64,000 nt of DNA from an uncultured Alphaproteobacteria bacterium (GCA_902562275.1 CACESS010000001.1:62001-126000), one strand, 5' to 3'. Positions 30,628 through 39,972 are shown, numbered from the stretch's first letter. Translations and numbers: made by a program. Notes: a model not told the origin generated them from the sequence alone.

Positions 30628-32009
30628 CTAGATTTCCGCCAAATCGTTCCTTTATCAGTATCTTCTATTTCTATACCTTTATCTTTTAATGTGTCCCTAA
30701 TAGTATCTGCCAAATTAAAATTTTTAATGCGTCTAGCTTCATTACGTTCATTTATCAACCTTTCAATTTCTTCAGTATTTTCATTATCTTTTTGATTATA
30801 GCCTAACCAATTTCCTGGATCATCTTCAAGAATACCTAATATTTTACCGGCAGAAAGAAGATTTTTTTTAATTTCTTTTTTTCTTTCATCAGATGCAGAT
30901 GAAGCATCATTTGCTTCTTCATTAAGTTTTGCAATGACTTTAGGTGTATTCAAATCATCTAAAAATGATTCCATTATAGAATCATAAGGTAAGTTAGAAT
31001 CTATTTCAACTTCTGACAGCTCTAATAGAACTCTATAAAGTCGATCTATCATTTTGCTATTTTGTTCAATGATTTCTTCTGTCCAGTTCAATGGCTGTTT
31101 GTAATGAGCTGACAACAATGTTAATCGCAAAACCTCTCCCTTGTATTTTTTATTGAGATCATGAACAAGTCTAATATTGCCAATTGACTTTGACATTTTT
31201 TCTCCCTCAACATTTACAAATCCGTTATGAAACCAATAAGCTGCAAAATCTTTAGGATCTTTATTTTCTGATATGGAACAAGTTTGTGCTATTTCATTTT
31301 CATGATGCGGAAACACCAAGTCAATACCACCGCTATGGATATCAAAAGGAAGACCTAATGATTTTTCTGACATAACGGAGCATTCTAAATGCCATCCTGG
31401 TCTTCCAAATCCCCAAGGTGAATCCCAACCAGGTAAGGGTGCGGGAGATGGTTTCCATAAAATAAAATCTGCTGGATCTTTTTTGAACGGCGCTACTTCA
31501 ACACGGCTTCCAGCTATTTGTTCATCTCTATTTCTTTTTGAAAGAATTCCATAATTATCAAAACTTGGCACATGAAATAAAACATGACCATCTTTTTCAT
31601 AAGCTTTATTTTCATCAATTAATTTTTTTATCAACTCGATCATTTCTTTAATATGATCAGTTGCCCTTGGTTGAATATCAGGAAGATTAACACCGAGTGC
31701 TTTCATGTCATTATTATAAATCTCTGTATATTTATTTGTGATAACACTAATGTCCTCACCTGTTTCTTTAGAAGCTTCTATAATCTTGTCATCAATATCA
31801 GTGATATTAGATACATAGGTCACTTGTTTAAATTGTGTTTTTAATACACGGACTAATAAATCATTTACAACTGCCATACGCGCATTACCTATGTGCGCAA
31901 AATTGTAAACAGTTGGACCACAAGCATATATTCTTACATGATCTGGATTAACTGGTTTAAAAAATTCTTTTTTACCACTTAATGTGTTTTGTAACTGTAA
32001 TGACATCAA
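30624..32009 (-). CDS. cysS: Cysteinyl-tRNA synthetase
   Basis: Class I synthetase of 461 residues. [16 protein letters not shown] contains a zinc-ligand Cys and the HIGH-like [14 protein letters not shown] and [18 protein letters not shown] supply further zinc ligands; EKMSKSIGN is the KMSKS loop. The C-terminal helical domain is present. Two Met codons open the frame and either could start. It overlaps thrS by 4 bases and follows the DUF2141 gene by 8 bases in the same direction. Confidence 0.97.
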   Translation of the reverse strand: MMSLQLQNTLSGKKEFFKPVNPDHVRIYACGPTVYNFAHIGNARMAVVNDLLVRVLKTQFKQVTYVSNITDIDDKIIEASKETGEDISVITNKYTEIYNNDMKALGVNLPDIQPRATDHIKEMIELIKKLIDENKAYEKDGHVLFHVPSFDNYGILSKRNRDEQIAGSRVEVAPFKKDPADFILWKPSPAPLPGWDSPWGFGRPGWHLECSVMSEKSLGLPFDIHSGGIDLVFPHHENEIAQTCSISENKDPKDFAAYWFHNGFVNVEGEKMSKSIGNIRLVHDLNKKYKGEVLRLTLLSAHYKQPLNWTEEIIEQNSKMIDRLYRVLLELSEVEIDSNLPYDSIMESFLDDLNTPKVIAKLNEEANDASSASDERKKEIKKNLLSAGKILGILEDDPGNWLGYNQKDNENTEEIERLINERNEARRIKNFNLADTIRDTLKDKGIEIEDTDKGTIWRKSR

Positions 32010-32017
32010 TATAATTT

Positions 32018-32440
32018 TTAATAATTAAGTTCTATTACCACGGGTTCGCCATGAACTAAAATGATTGCGGCTTTTTCAAATGATGGAGGACCTTTTGGTT
32101 GATAATTATTACTAAAGGCAAAACCTTCTTTTGGTCTCCAGAATAATCCAGTCTTTAATTTTCCATCTGAATCTTCATCGTGATAGGCAACAATTGCTAT
32201 TTTTCGTTCATGTATCTTACTCAAAGGAACTACAACCTCACCCTTTTGCGCTCTTTTTCTAACGCTCTCAATTGCTAATTCTTCATCCAAAAAGCTCTCT
32301 TTTGAGTCATATATCTTAACATCAATGTAGCCTTCACCATGTTCTACATTTGGAAAAATGATAGTTCCATGTGCAAAAAGATCTAAAGACCATGTGACTG
32401 TTAAGCCAAAAAAGAATATTTTAGTAAAAAAACTTTTCAT
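32018..32440 (-). CDS. DUF2141 family exported protein
   Basis: A 140-residue secreted protein: signal peptide to about residue 23 (FAHG), then a beta-rich domain. VDVKIYDSKESFLDEE, AYHDEDSDGKLKTGL and GFAFSNNYQPKGPPSFEKAA are the conserved DUF2141 segments; the DEDSDGKL stretch resembles a calcium-binding loop. Function is unknown. It heads the cysS-thrS-hemB run and is divergent from pabB, with 28 bases between. Confidence 0.8.
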   Translation of the reverse strand: MKSFFTKIFFFGLTVTWSLDLFAHGTIIFPNVEHGEGYIDVKIYDSKESFLDEELAIESVRKRAQKGEVVVPLSKIHERKIAIVAYHDEDSDGKLKTGLFWRPKEGFAFSNNYQPKGPPSFEKAAIILVHGEPVVIELNY

Positions 32441-32468
32441 ATAAGTATTCTAATTATAATAGAATCAA

Positions 32469-33674
32469 GTGCTGAACAATAAAGAATATCTAAATAGACT
32501 ATATCAATCAGATAAACCTCTTATAATTTATAAAACTGATAAGGGTTATGACATCTATACTGATTTTTCTAGAAGAATTATTATTAACAAAAAAAATCTG
32601 AAATATTTTCTTAATATCCAATCAAAATCTAAAAAATCTAAGATTGAAGAATTGAATTGTTATGTTGGTTTCTTTGGTTATAAACTTCTTTGTGAAAATA
32701 TAGGAATAAAGTTTCCAAAACAGCAATCTAAAAATTTTCATAGCGGTGTATTTTACAAGCCACAAACTAAAATTAGTATTGGTAAAAAAATAATAATCAA
32801 AAGCATTAAAGCCAATTTTAGAAATATAAGTATAAATACAAAAAAATATTTACAGTTAAATAAAAAGTTTAATCTTAATTTATCTTTAAAGCAGTACTCT
32901 AAGATATTTAATGATTTCTCTAAAAATATTAAACAGGGAAAAACTTATCAAATTAAAATAGCTCAAACATATTCGAAAAAAGGTAATATCAATTCTATTG
33001 ATCTTTTTTGGAAGCTAATGAAAATGAATGAATCGCCTGAAAGTTTTCTTATCAGGGAAAAAGACTATAATATCGTAAGTTGTTCACCAGAGACACTCAT
33101 ATTGAAAAAAAATAACACAATTAGAACTAAACCTATTGCTGGAACATTAAGAAAAACAAAGCAGTTAAATAAAAATAAAGCTCTCACATTCTTTAGAAGA
33201 AATGAAAAAGAAACCAAAGAACATAATATGATTGTTGATATGGAAAGAAATGATCTGTCTAAAATTTGTAAAACAGGATCTGTAAAAATAGATAAACTAA
33301 AAAAGGTTGAGGAATATCGTGATCTTTTTCATTACGTTACGACAATCAAGGGAGTTATAAAAAATAAAATGAGTAACCATGATATAATTTCTTCTTTAAT
33401 GCCAGGTGGTTCAGTCATTGGTTGTCCAAAAATTAGTACTATTCAACTTCTAAATAGAAAAGAAAAATTTGACAGAAATATTTATACAGGCAGTTTTGGA
33501 ATTATACATTCAAATGGTGATATGCGATTTAACATAATGATTAGAACACTACTTAATTTTAAAAATGATATTGAATTATCAGTTGCTAGTGGTGTGATCT
33601 TAGGTAGTACTACAAAAAAGGAATATAATGAAAATTATATTAAAGCTAAATCACTTTTAGATCTATTTAACTAA
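32469..33674 (+). CDS. pabB: Aminodeoxychorismate synthase component I (chorismate-binding enzyme)
   Basis: Converts chorismate with ammonia from PabA to 4-amino-4-deoxychorismate for folate. The 401-residue protein lacks the long N-terminal domain of TrpE, has RTKPIAGTLRKTK, EHNMIVDMERNDL and MPGGSVIGCPKIST; PGG rather than PAG and the PIAGT stretch favour PabB over TrpE, and the following genes are all for folate. The usual GAPK is GCPK here. GTG start at 32469; no strong ribosome site. It overlaps pabA by one base. Confidence 0.88.
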   Translation: MLNNKEYLNRLYQSDKPLIIYKTDKGYDIYTDFSRRIIINKKNLKYFLNIQSKSKKSKIEELNCYVGFFGYKLLCENIGIKFPKQQSKNFHSGVFYKPQTKISIGKKIIIKSIKANFRNISINTKKYLQLNKKFNLNLSLKQYSKIFNDFSKNIKQGKTYQIKIAQTYSKKGNINSIDLFWKLMKMNESPESFLIREKDYNIVSCSPETLILKKNNTIRTKPIAGTLRKTKQLNKNKALTFFRRNEKETKEHNMIVDMERNDLSKICKTGSVKIDKLKKVEEYRDLFHYVTTIKGVIKNKMSNHDIISSLMPGGSVIGCPKISTIQLLNRKEKFDRNIYTGSFGIIHSNGDMRFNIMIRTLLNFKNDIELSVASGVILGSTTKKEYNENYIKAKSLLDLFN

Positions 33675-34231
33675 TGATTTATCTCATTGATCACGAAGAC
33701 TCATTCACATACAATTTAGCTGATCTACTAGATAGTATTGAGCCAACATTTGTTTCAAATTATTATGAAATAGATCAAACAAAACTTGAAAAATCCTCGA
33801 CCATTGTTCTTTCACCGGGCCCTGGTGAACCAAAAAATTATCCATTAACAACTAAGATTTACAATAAATATAAAGGAAAGAAAAAAATATTAGGTATATG
33901 TTTAGGTTTCCAACAAATAGTTTTTTGTGAAGGAGCTAAAATAGTTCAACAAAAAAATATTCTTCATGGTTATCAGAGTCATATTAAAGTTACTAACGAT
34001 AAATCAATTTTTAAAAAAAATTTTAATTTTTTAGGAGGTCGATATCATTCTTTAAAAATGGCTGAACCATTTGTTTCTCAATCAATGATAATTACAATGC
34101 GTTGCGTAAAAACAAATGTAGCAATGGCGGTTGAAGATGATATTAATAAAGTCTATGGATTACAATTTCACCCAGACTCATTTTTAACTCCACATGGAAA
34201 ATATCTTATTAAAAAAATCCTTTCACGCTAA
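33674..34231 (+). CDS. pabA: Aminodeoxychorismate synthase component II (glutamine amidotransferase)
   Basis: Class I glutamine amidotransferase of 185 residues supplying ammonia to PabB. SPGPGEPKNY and GICLGFQ with nucleophile Cys76 are clear, and His166 lies in QFHPDSF. Two positions differ from the usual sequences: GICLGFQ in place of GICLGHQ, and HPDS in place of HPES, so the third triad residue is Asp168 rather than Glu. Activity is probably kept but should not be assumed. It overlaps the next gene by 38 bases. Confidence 0.85.
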   Translation: MIYLIDHEDSFTYNLADLLDSIEPTFVSNYYEIDQTKLEKSSTIVLSPGPGEPKNYPLTTKIYNKYKGKKKILGICLGFQQIVFCEGAKIVQQKNILHGYQSHIKVTNDKSIFKKNFNFLGGRYHSLKMAEPFVSQSMIITMRCVKTNVAMAVEDDINKVYGLQFHPDSFLTPHGKYLIKKILSR

Positions 34232-34949
34232 GAATTTTAAATTACTTAAGTTCAATTCTCTTTGGGGTTACAAGGGTATCTTTACAACCATTAGACTCTT
34301 TGGCAAAGAACCAAATTTTATCTTAGTTGATCAGCATTTAAAAAAACTTAATAAAGATTTAAGATATTTTGGCATTGATGTTAAGATTTCAAAAAATTTT
34401 TTAACTAATTTCTTAAATAAATATTCTAAAATTAAAAATTACGACCATCTATTAAGAATTGCAGTAACAAAAAAAATAATTTCATTATCTGTACGTAAAC
34501 GAAACAAAGATCATAAGTATTTTACTGTAGTATTTTTTAGATTCCAACGGACTTTACCTAACTTCAAAAACTTAAAGTACAAAAAAATAATTTCTTTACA
34601 AAAAAAAATTAATTTACAAAAAGAAGAGATTCTTTTTTACTTTAACAATAAAATTTTAGAAGGCTCTACGACCAATTTAATTTTTGTAAATGGTAATAAA
34701 TTATTTATTCCAAAAAATTACTATTATTATGGAATTACTCTAGAATACTTAATTAAAAATTTACCTTATAAAATTTATAGAACAGATATTAATATTTCTA
34801 GTTTACATCAATTTGATGAAATACTTTTAGTTGGCTCTGGTAAAGGTGTGGTTAGTATTTCTTTTATTAAACAATTTAATTGGTATAGGTCTTCAATGAA
34901 AATATATAATTTTTTATCAAAAAAATATTTAAAAATATTATTGAAATGA
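34194..34949 (+). CDS. pabC: Aminotransferase class IV-like protein, probable aminodeoxychorismate lyase (PabC)
   Basis: A 251-residue PLP-fold protein. GIFTTIRLFGKEPNFILVDQHLKKL, LEGSTTNLIFV and EILLVGSGKGVVSI follow the class IV pattern, and its place between pabA and folP argues for 4-amino-4-deoxychorismate lyase, yielding 4-aminobenzoate. It is very divergent and Lys/Asn-rich: the helix between the usual PLP Lys and the LEGS motif seems shortened, and the catalytic Lys cannot be placed with certainty. The ATG at 34194 gives a 38-base overlap with pabA; a later alternative start is possible. It overlaps folP by 4 bases. Confidence 0.7.
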   Translation: MENILLKKSFHAKNFKLLKFNSLWGYKGIFTTIRLFGKEPNFILVDQHLKKLNKDLRYFGIDVKISKNFLTNFLNKYSKIKNYDHLLRIAVTKKIISLSVRKRNKDHKYFTVVFFRFQRTLPNFKNLKYKKIISLQKKINLQKEEILFYFNNKILEGSTTNLIFVNGNKLFIPKNYYYYGITLEYLIKNLPYKIYRTDINISSLHQFDEILLVGSGKGVVSISFIKQFNWYRSSMKIYNFLSKKYLKILLK

Positions 34950-35764
34950 AATTAGGGAAATATAATTTTGAACTAACTAGTCCAACGGTAATGGGAATAT
35001 GCAATGTCACTCCTGATTCTTTTAGTGATGGTGGCAAGAGTTTTAAAACTTCAGATGCACTAAAAAATATTAAAGAAATGGTTAAAAATGGAGCAAGTAT
35101 TATTGACATTGGGGCAGAAAGCACAAGACCAGGCTCAGATCCATTAACACACATAGAAGAAGTTAAAAGATTAGAACCAATATTAAAAAAATTGCCAAAA
35201 AATAAATTTGTCATATCGGTTGATACTAATAAAATTGAAACCCAAGAATATGCATTGAATATGGGAGCACATATTATAAATGATGTCTTCGGTGGCTCAG
35301 AAGATTTATTCTTTTTAACTAAAAAATTTAAAACGGGTTTAATTTTAATGCACACACCTGCACCACCCAAAACTATGCAAAAGAAAATTCACTCTTATAA
35401 TAATGTTGTGCAAAATATTAAAAAAATATTTCTTCAGAAAATTAAACAATTAGAAAAAATAAAAATTCCTTCGTCCAAAGTTTGGTTTGACCCAGGTATT
35501 GGTTTTGGTAAAAATTTAAAACAAAATATAGAAATCATGCAAAAAATTAATCAGTTTAAGTTTAAGGGATATGGATTGTTATTAGGATCATCTAGAAAAA
35601 GTTGGATAAACCTCATAGATAAGAGTGAAACAAATCAAAGATTGGGAGGTTCAATCGCTTCCGCATTATATTGTTATCAAAAAGGAGTTGATATATTTAG
35701 AGTTCACGACATAAAAGAAACGTCTCAATCATTAAAAATTTTTGAAAAACTATGTTCAAAGTAG
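34946..35764 (+). CDS. folP: Dihydropteroate synthase
   Basis: Joins 4-aminobenzoate to the pterin pyrophosphate, the target of sulfonamides. The 272-residue TIM barrel has GICNVTPDSFSDGG (pterin phosphate loop), DIGAESTRPGSDP, SVDTNK, HIINDVFGG, WFDPGIGFGK and LLGSSRKSWI, all in normal order. It overlaps pabC by 4 bases and folB by 13 bases. Confidence 0.95.
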   Translation: MKLGKYNFELTSPTVMGICNVTPDSFSDGGKSFKTSDALKNIKEMVKNGASIIDIGAESTRPGSDPLTHIEEVKRLEPILKKLPKNKFVISVDTNKIETQEYALNMGAHIINDVFGGSEDLFFLTKKFKTGLILMHTPAPPKTMQKKIHSYNNVVQNIKKIFLQKIKQLEKIKIPSSKVWFDPGIGFGKNLKQNIEIMQKINQFKFKGYGLLLGSSRKSWINLIDKSETNQRLGGSIASALYCYQKGVDIFRVHDIKETSQSLKIFEKLCSK

Positions 35765-36096
35765 AAATTAAAAACTTATCCATCAGTGCAAGTATAGGTA
35801 TCACTGCTCAAGAGAGAAAGAAAAAACAGTTATTAAAGGTAACATTAAAATTTAGTTATCCTGTTAAAAACTCACTAGATTTAAATAATATAAATAATGT
35901 TAAGGATTATTCATCTATTACAAAATATTTAAAAACTTTCATAAAGGAATCTCAATCACATACTCTTGAGCATTTAATAATAAAAACATCCGATGCTCTT
36001 GAAAAAAAATTTAAAATAAAAAAAGTTAAAATTACAATTAATAAAACAGCTGTAGCAAAAAAATATGGAGCTGAATCACTAAGTGTATCAAACTGA
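35752..36096 (+). CDS. folB: Dihydroneopterin aldolase
   Basis: Makes 6-hydroxymethyl-dihydropterin and glycolaldehyde from dihydroneopterin. At 114 residues it is standard length. IGITAQERKKKQLLKVTLKF has the conserved Glu near the start, VKDYSSITKYLK and HTLEHLIIKTSDAL follow, and KITINKTAV holds the catalytic-region Lys. It overlaps folP by 13 bases and folK by 14 bases. Confidence 0.88.
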   Translation: MFKVEIKNLSISASIGITAQERKKKQLLKVTLKFSYPVKNSLDLNNINNVKDYSSITKYLKTFIKESQSHTLEHLIIKTSDALEKKFKIKKVKITINKTAVAKKYGAESLSVSN

Positions 36097-36583
36097 AACA
36101 ATAATCGCACTTGGCTCAAATATAGGTAATGCTATATTTAATTTACGCTGTGCCGTTAGAGAATTAGAAAATATTGGTAATATAAAAAAATTTGCAAATA
36201 TTTATATTTCTTCTCCTTATGGATACAAATCGCAAAGTAATTTTTTTAATACTGCAATAAAACTATTAACCAACCAGCAGCCATTAGAATTAATAAATAA
36301 TATTTATGAAATTGAAAAAAAATTAAAAAAAAATAAAAAAATTATCAATGGTCCAAGAAACATTGATTTGGATATTATTTTTTTTGGCAAACAAATATTT
36401 AATAAAAAAAATTTAATAATTCCTCACCCAAGAGCAGCTGAAAGAGACTTTGTGTTATATCCAGTACTTGATATTGATCCATTTTTCAGACATCCGCTTG
36501 AAAAAAAATCAATAAAAGTATTATCGAAAGAGTTGCAAAATAAATATATTATTAAACGATTATCCTACCGAAATTTGATTTAA
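36083..36583 (+). CDS. folK: 2-amino-4-hydroxy-6-hydroxymethyldihydropteridine diphosphokinase
   Basis: Transfers pyrophosphate from ATP to hydroxymethyl-dihydropterin, supplying FolP. The 166-residue enzyme shows IALGSNIGN, FFNTAIKL and the diagnostic GPRNIDLDIIFFG with the Mg-binding Asp pair, then HPRAAERDFVLYP. GTG start at 36083 within folB. Its 3' end overlaps the minus-strand TrpF-like gene by 24 bases. It is the last gene of the pabBAC-folPBK run. Confidence 0.93.
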   Translation: MYQTETIIALGSNIGNAIFNLRCAVRELENIGNIKKFANIYISSPYGYKSQSNFFNTAIKLLTNQQPLELINNIYEIEKKLKKNKKIINGPRNIDLDIIFFGKQIFNKKNLIIPHPRAAERDFVLYPVLDIDPFFRHPLEKKSIKVLSKELQNKYIIKRLSYRNLI

Positions 36584-37210
36584 AAAATCTTTGAGTTTTG
36601 ATTTAGAAATTAAATTTCTCTGATTTTTCAAGCTTCTAGAAATATCTAATCCAAAAGGTGTTATTTGTTTCAGAATGTTGGAAACATTTTTTTTGTCTAT
36701 ACCGCCACCAATATAAACTGGAATATTTTTACTTTTTATAAACTGTATTTGTTTAATACTTTTTCTCAATGAATACTTTTTAATACTCTTTTTCCTATAA
36801 ACATTCATATCAAAATAAATAACATCAACAATTTTTCTAATTGATTCAATGTACTTTTTATCAAAATTTTCTGGATTAATAGCAATACCTATTTTTAATC
36901 TTCTAAATATTTTTTTTATTTTTAATAAATCTTTTTTGGGAAAATGATATGAACATGAAATTGTCTTTGGTTTTGTAAAATCTATTTGTTCTATTAGCTT
37001 TTTTAAAGAGACATACCGAGTCAGAAGTACTGATTCTATCTTATAATTTTTACATTCTTTAATTAATGATTGTATTTTTTTATCACTAACTGTGTTTGGT
37101 CCATTCAAATTTTTACTTGCAAAACCCAATGATTTTATTTTATTTTTATGTGCCACTTCAACAGATTTTACATTTGTTATGCCACAAATTTTTAGAGGTA
37201 TATCTTTCAT
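36560..37210 (-). CDS. Phosphoribosylanthranilate isomerase-like protein (TrpF family)
   Basis: A 216-residue TIM barrel resembling TrpF: LKICGITNVKSVEVA holds the expected catalytic Cys9, SLGFASKN is the following strand, YIGGGIDKKNVSNI is the phosphate loop, and FGLDISRSLKN replaces the canonical VDVSSGVE region. VIYFDMNV supplies a candidate catalytic Asp. The protein is divergent and has no trp neighbours, so it may be the sole TrpF of the organism or a paralogue with another substrate. It converges on folK with a 24-base overlap. Confidence 0.6.
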   Translation of the reverse strand: MKDIPLKICGITNVKSVEVAHKNKIKSLGFASKNLNGPNTVSDKKIQSLIKECKNYKIESVLLTRYVSLKKLIEQIDFTKPKTISCSYHFPKKDLLKIKKIFRRLKIGIAINPENFDKKYIESIRKIVDVIYFDMNVYRKKSIKKYSLRKSIKQIQFIKSKNIPVYIGGGIDKKNVSNILKQITPFGLDISRSLKNQRNLISKSKLKDFLNQISVG

Positions 37211-37262
37211 TAAATTTTATTTTTAAAAATTATAAATATATGTAAACTATTTTTTTTTATAT

Positions 37263-37421
37263 ATGTCATTAAATTTTTATAGACGAGTAGCGTTTGGCCT
37301 GTCGCCAAATGAAAAACCAGATAAAGATCCTCTTAATTGGGCAATAAATCAATTAGATACCATACCTGATCTGTTGTGGCCTGGAACAATCCCAACAGAA
37401 AAAGATTTAAGAAAAAAATAA
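37263..37421 (+). pseudogene. N-terminal remnant of a DUF1800 family protein
   Basis: A 52-codon frame not long enough for routine ORF lists. Its product reads FYRRVAFGLSPNEKPDKDPLNW then AINQLDTIPDLLWPGTIPTE; the RRVAFGLSP opening, followed by WAINQL, matches how DUF1800 proteins (normally about 450 residues) begin. A TAA at 37419 ends it, no continuation is seen in other frames, and cdd starts 17 bases later. I read it as a degraded gene keeping only the 5' end; a real small protein cannot be excluded. Confidence 0.55.
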
Positions 37422-37437
37422 TTTTTTTAGTAATTTC

Positions 37438-37854
37438 ATGTTAAACAAGAATATGGTTTCAGAAAATTTTGATAGTTTATTCAAGGCTGCAAAAAAAGTT
37501 AGAGAGCAAGCTCATGTGCCTTATTCAAATTTTAAAGTAGGAGCAGCTTTTCTAACAGAAGATAGTAAAATCATTACTGGTTGTAATGTTGAAAATGCTG
37601 CCTATCCTCAATCCCAGTGTGCCGAAGCAACTGCAATTGGAAATATGATATCTAACGGAAACAAAAAAATTTTAGAAGTTGTGGTTATAGGTTCAGGTGA
37701 ATTATTATGCTCACCTTGTGGTGGTTGTAGACAGAGGTTAAGAGAATTTGCTACTTTAGATACTAAGATTCATATGTGTAACGAAAATGGTCATATGAAA
37801 ACATCTACACTCGAAGAATTACTTCCAGATTCTTTTGGCCCAGAGAATCTTTAA
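37438..37854 (+). CDS. cdd: Cytidine deaminase
   Basis: Deaminates cytidine and deoxycytidine to uridine forms. The 138-residue protein has NVENAAYPQSQCAEATAI, in which the Cys-Ala-Glu motif holds a zinc ligand and the catalytic Glu, and CSPCGGCRQRLREF with the other two zinc Cys residues: the homotetrameric type. It overlaps the purine nucleoside phosphorylase gene by one base and leads a cdd-pnp-deoA salvage operon. A second Met at residue 5 is an alternative start. Confidence 0.95.
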   Translation: MLNKNMVSENFDSLFKAAKKVREQAHVPYSNFKVGAAFLTEDSKIITGCNVENAAYPQSQCAEATAIGNMISNGNKKILEVVVIGSGELLCSPCGGCRQRLREFATLDTKIHMCNENGHMKTSTLEELLPDSFGPENL

Positions 37855-38684
37855 TGCTACCTTCGGCCAAAAAATTTTTAGAAATTACTGGTAATACTTC
37901 ACCTGACATTGCTGTAATTTTAGGAAGCGGACTTACTAATTTTTTTGAAGAAAAAGATATTCAAGAATTAATTTCGTATGAACAATTATCTGATTTTCCA
38001 CAGCCAACTGTCAAAGGTCACGCAGGTAAATTAGTTTTAGGAAAAATAAATACTTTAAATGTTGTTTGTATGTATGGAAGATCACATATTTATGAGGGGC
38101 ATAATCCTCAAAGTTTAGCTTCACCCATAAGAGTATTAAAGGACATTGGGTGCAAGTTATTAGTTGTTACAAATGCAGCAGGTAGTTTAGATGAATCTAT
38201 GCCGGCTGGCAGTCTAATGGCAATTAAAGATCATATTAACTGGAGTGGTTTCAATCCACTTATTGGACCCAATGCTGAAGAGTATGGTCCTCGCTTTCAT
38301 GATATGAGTGATGGGTATCACAAGTTTTATAGAGATCAGTTAATACAAGTCGCTAAAAAAATAGATCAAAAAATTTATGAAGGTATCTATTGTATGTACT
38401 CAGGACCAAATTTTGAAACCCCTGCTGAAATCAATGCCTTAAAAGTAATAGGCGGAAATGCAGTTGGAATGTCTACAGTACCAGAAGTTTTAGTTGCTAA
38501 TCATTGCGGACTTCCCGTTATTGGTATCAGCGTAATCACCAACTTAGCTGCTGGTATGAATAAAACAAAATTAAGTCATCAGGAAACTTTAGAGAATGCA
38601 AGTTTAGCAGAGAACAATGTTTTAAATTTAATTAAACAATTTATACAAGAAGTTCAATTCGATGATACCTCAAGAGATAATTAG
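37854..38684 (+). CDS. punA: Purine nucleoside phosphorylase (class II trimeric type)
   Basis: Phosphorolysis of purine nucleosides to base and (deoxy)ribose 1-phosphate. The 276 residues show ILGSGLTNFFEE (phosphate loop), KGHAGKLVLG, MYGRSHIYEGH, VVTNAAGSLD, GPNFETPAEI and NAVGMSTVPEV, the trimeric PNP/xanthosine phosphorylase pattern. VITNLAAGMN holds the Asn that contacts 6-oxopurines, so inosine and guanosine are the likely substrates. It overlaps deoA by 23 bases. Confidence 0.93.
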   Translation: MLPSAKKFLEITGNTSPDIAVILGSGLTNFFEEKDIQELISYEQLSDFPQPTVKGHAGKLVLGKINTLNVVCMYGRSHIYEGHNPQSLASPIRVLKDIGCKLLVVTNAAGSLDESMPAGSLMAIKDHINWSGFNPLIGPNAEEYGPRFHDMSDGYHKFYRDQLIQVAKKIDQKIYEGIYCMYSGPNFETPAEINALKVIGGNAVGMSTVPEVLVANHCGLPVIGISVITNLAAGMNKTKLSHQETLENASLAENNVLNLIKQFIQEVQFDDTSRDN

Positions 38685-39972
38685 AAAAAAAAGAGATAAC
38701 AAAGATCTATCAAAAGAAGATATCAACTTTTTTGTAGACGGTTTAACAAATGGATCTTTTTCAGATGCACAAATTGCAGCAATGAGCATGGCAATATTTT
38801 CAAATGGAATGACGCCTGAAGAAACTGTTTGTTTAACTGAGGCGATGACGAACTCAGGCGATACACTAAATTGGTCTGAGATTGTAGATTCTGAGTTGGT
38901 TTGTGATAAGCACTCAACTGGTGGTGTTGGAGACAAGACGAGCGTTATATTAGCGCCAATACTTGCAGCTTGTGGACTGTATGTACCTATGATTTCAGGT
39001 AGAGGTCTGGGTCATACCGGAGGTACCCTTGATAAATTTGATTCAATACCTGGGTACAATACAAAGCCTGATTTAGAAACTTTTAAAAAAGTTGTAAAAG
39101 ATGTTGGTTGTGCAATTATTGGTCAAACATCTAACTTAGCACCAGCTGATAAAAAATTATATTCTATAAGGGATATTGTAGGTACAGTGGAATCTTTACC
39201 TTTAATCACATCATCTATTCTTTCAAAAAAAATTGCGAGCGGTCTTTCATCTTTAGTCCTTGATGTAAAAGTTGGTAATGGATCTTTTAATAGCACTATT
39301 GATATAGCAAGAGATTTATCCAACTCTTTAGTAAGAGTCGCCAAAGGAGCAGGTTTACATTGCGAAGCTATATTAACGGATATGAATCAGGTCCTAGGTA
39401 AAAGTGCTGGTCATACACTAGAGATATTAGAATGCATAAAATATATTAAAAATGATTTTAAAGATCATCGATTAGAGAAGATCACTAATGAATTAATATC
39501 TTTGCTATTAGTAAACATTTATAAAATTTCAAAAGAAGAGGCTTATAATAAAATTAATACGGTTATTAATAATGGACTAGCTGCAGAAAAATTTGAAATG
39601 ATGGTTGCAGCTTTGGGTGGACCAAAAAACATTTTATCATCTTATGAAAAAGATTTAATAAATACTTCTGTTCGAAAAGATGTATTTTCTAGTGAACAAG
39701 GCTGGATAGAAAAAATTCATACCAGAGAATTAGGCCTTATACTTATTGAACTTGGAGGTGGAAGAAAACAGGTTACCGATAAAATAGATTACGGAGTTGG
39801 ATATGATAATGTACTCAATATTGGTGATGAAGTGAATTCCTCAACTCCTCTATTAAGTTTATACTCAAATAAAAATATAAATGATAATTTAAAAAATAAA
39901 ATAAAAGCCTGTTTCATTATTTCAGATAAAAAAACTCAAAAATTATCTGAAATATTTGAAACTATAAATTAA
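38662..39972 (+). CDS. deoA: Thymidine phosphorylase
   Basis: Phosphorolysis of thymidine or deoxyuridine to base and deoxyribose 1-phosphate. The 436-residue protein shows DKHSTGGVGDKTSVILAPILAACG, the family signature with the phosphate loop, SGRGLGHTGGTLDKFDSIPGY, and the C-terminal domain LGGGRKQVTDKIDYGVG. Enzymes of this family may also act on uridine; the call of DeoA over Pdp rests on length and overall look. It overlaps pnp and the following methyltransferase (one base). Confidence 0.9.
   Translation: MIPQEIIRKKRDNKDLSKEDINFFVDGLTNGSFSDAQIAAMSMAIFSNGMTPEETVCLTEAMTNSGDTLNWSEIVDSELVCDKHSTGGVGDKTSVILAPILAACGLYVPMISGRGLGHTGGTLDKFDSIPGYNTKPDLETFKKVVKDVGCAIIGQTSNLAPADKKLYSIRDIVGTVESLPLITSSILSKKIASGLSSLVLDVKVGNGSFNSTIDIARDLSNSLVRVAKGAGLHCEAILTDMNQVLGKSAGHTLEILECIKYIKNDFKDHRLEKITNELISLLLVNIYKISKEEAYNKINTVINNGLAAEKFEMMVAALGGPKNILSSYEKDLINTSVRKDVFSSEQGWIEKIHTRELGLILIELGGGRKQVTDKIDYGVGYDNVLNIGDEVNSSTPLLSLYSNKNINDNLKNKIKACFIISDKKTQKLSEIFETIN

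Noticed and set aside
32469-33674. Anthranilate synthase TrpE instead of PabB
   Set aside because: PIAGT and PGGS motifs, lack of the TrpE N-terminal domain and a downstream folate operon favour PabB.
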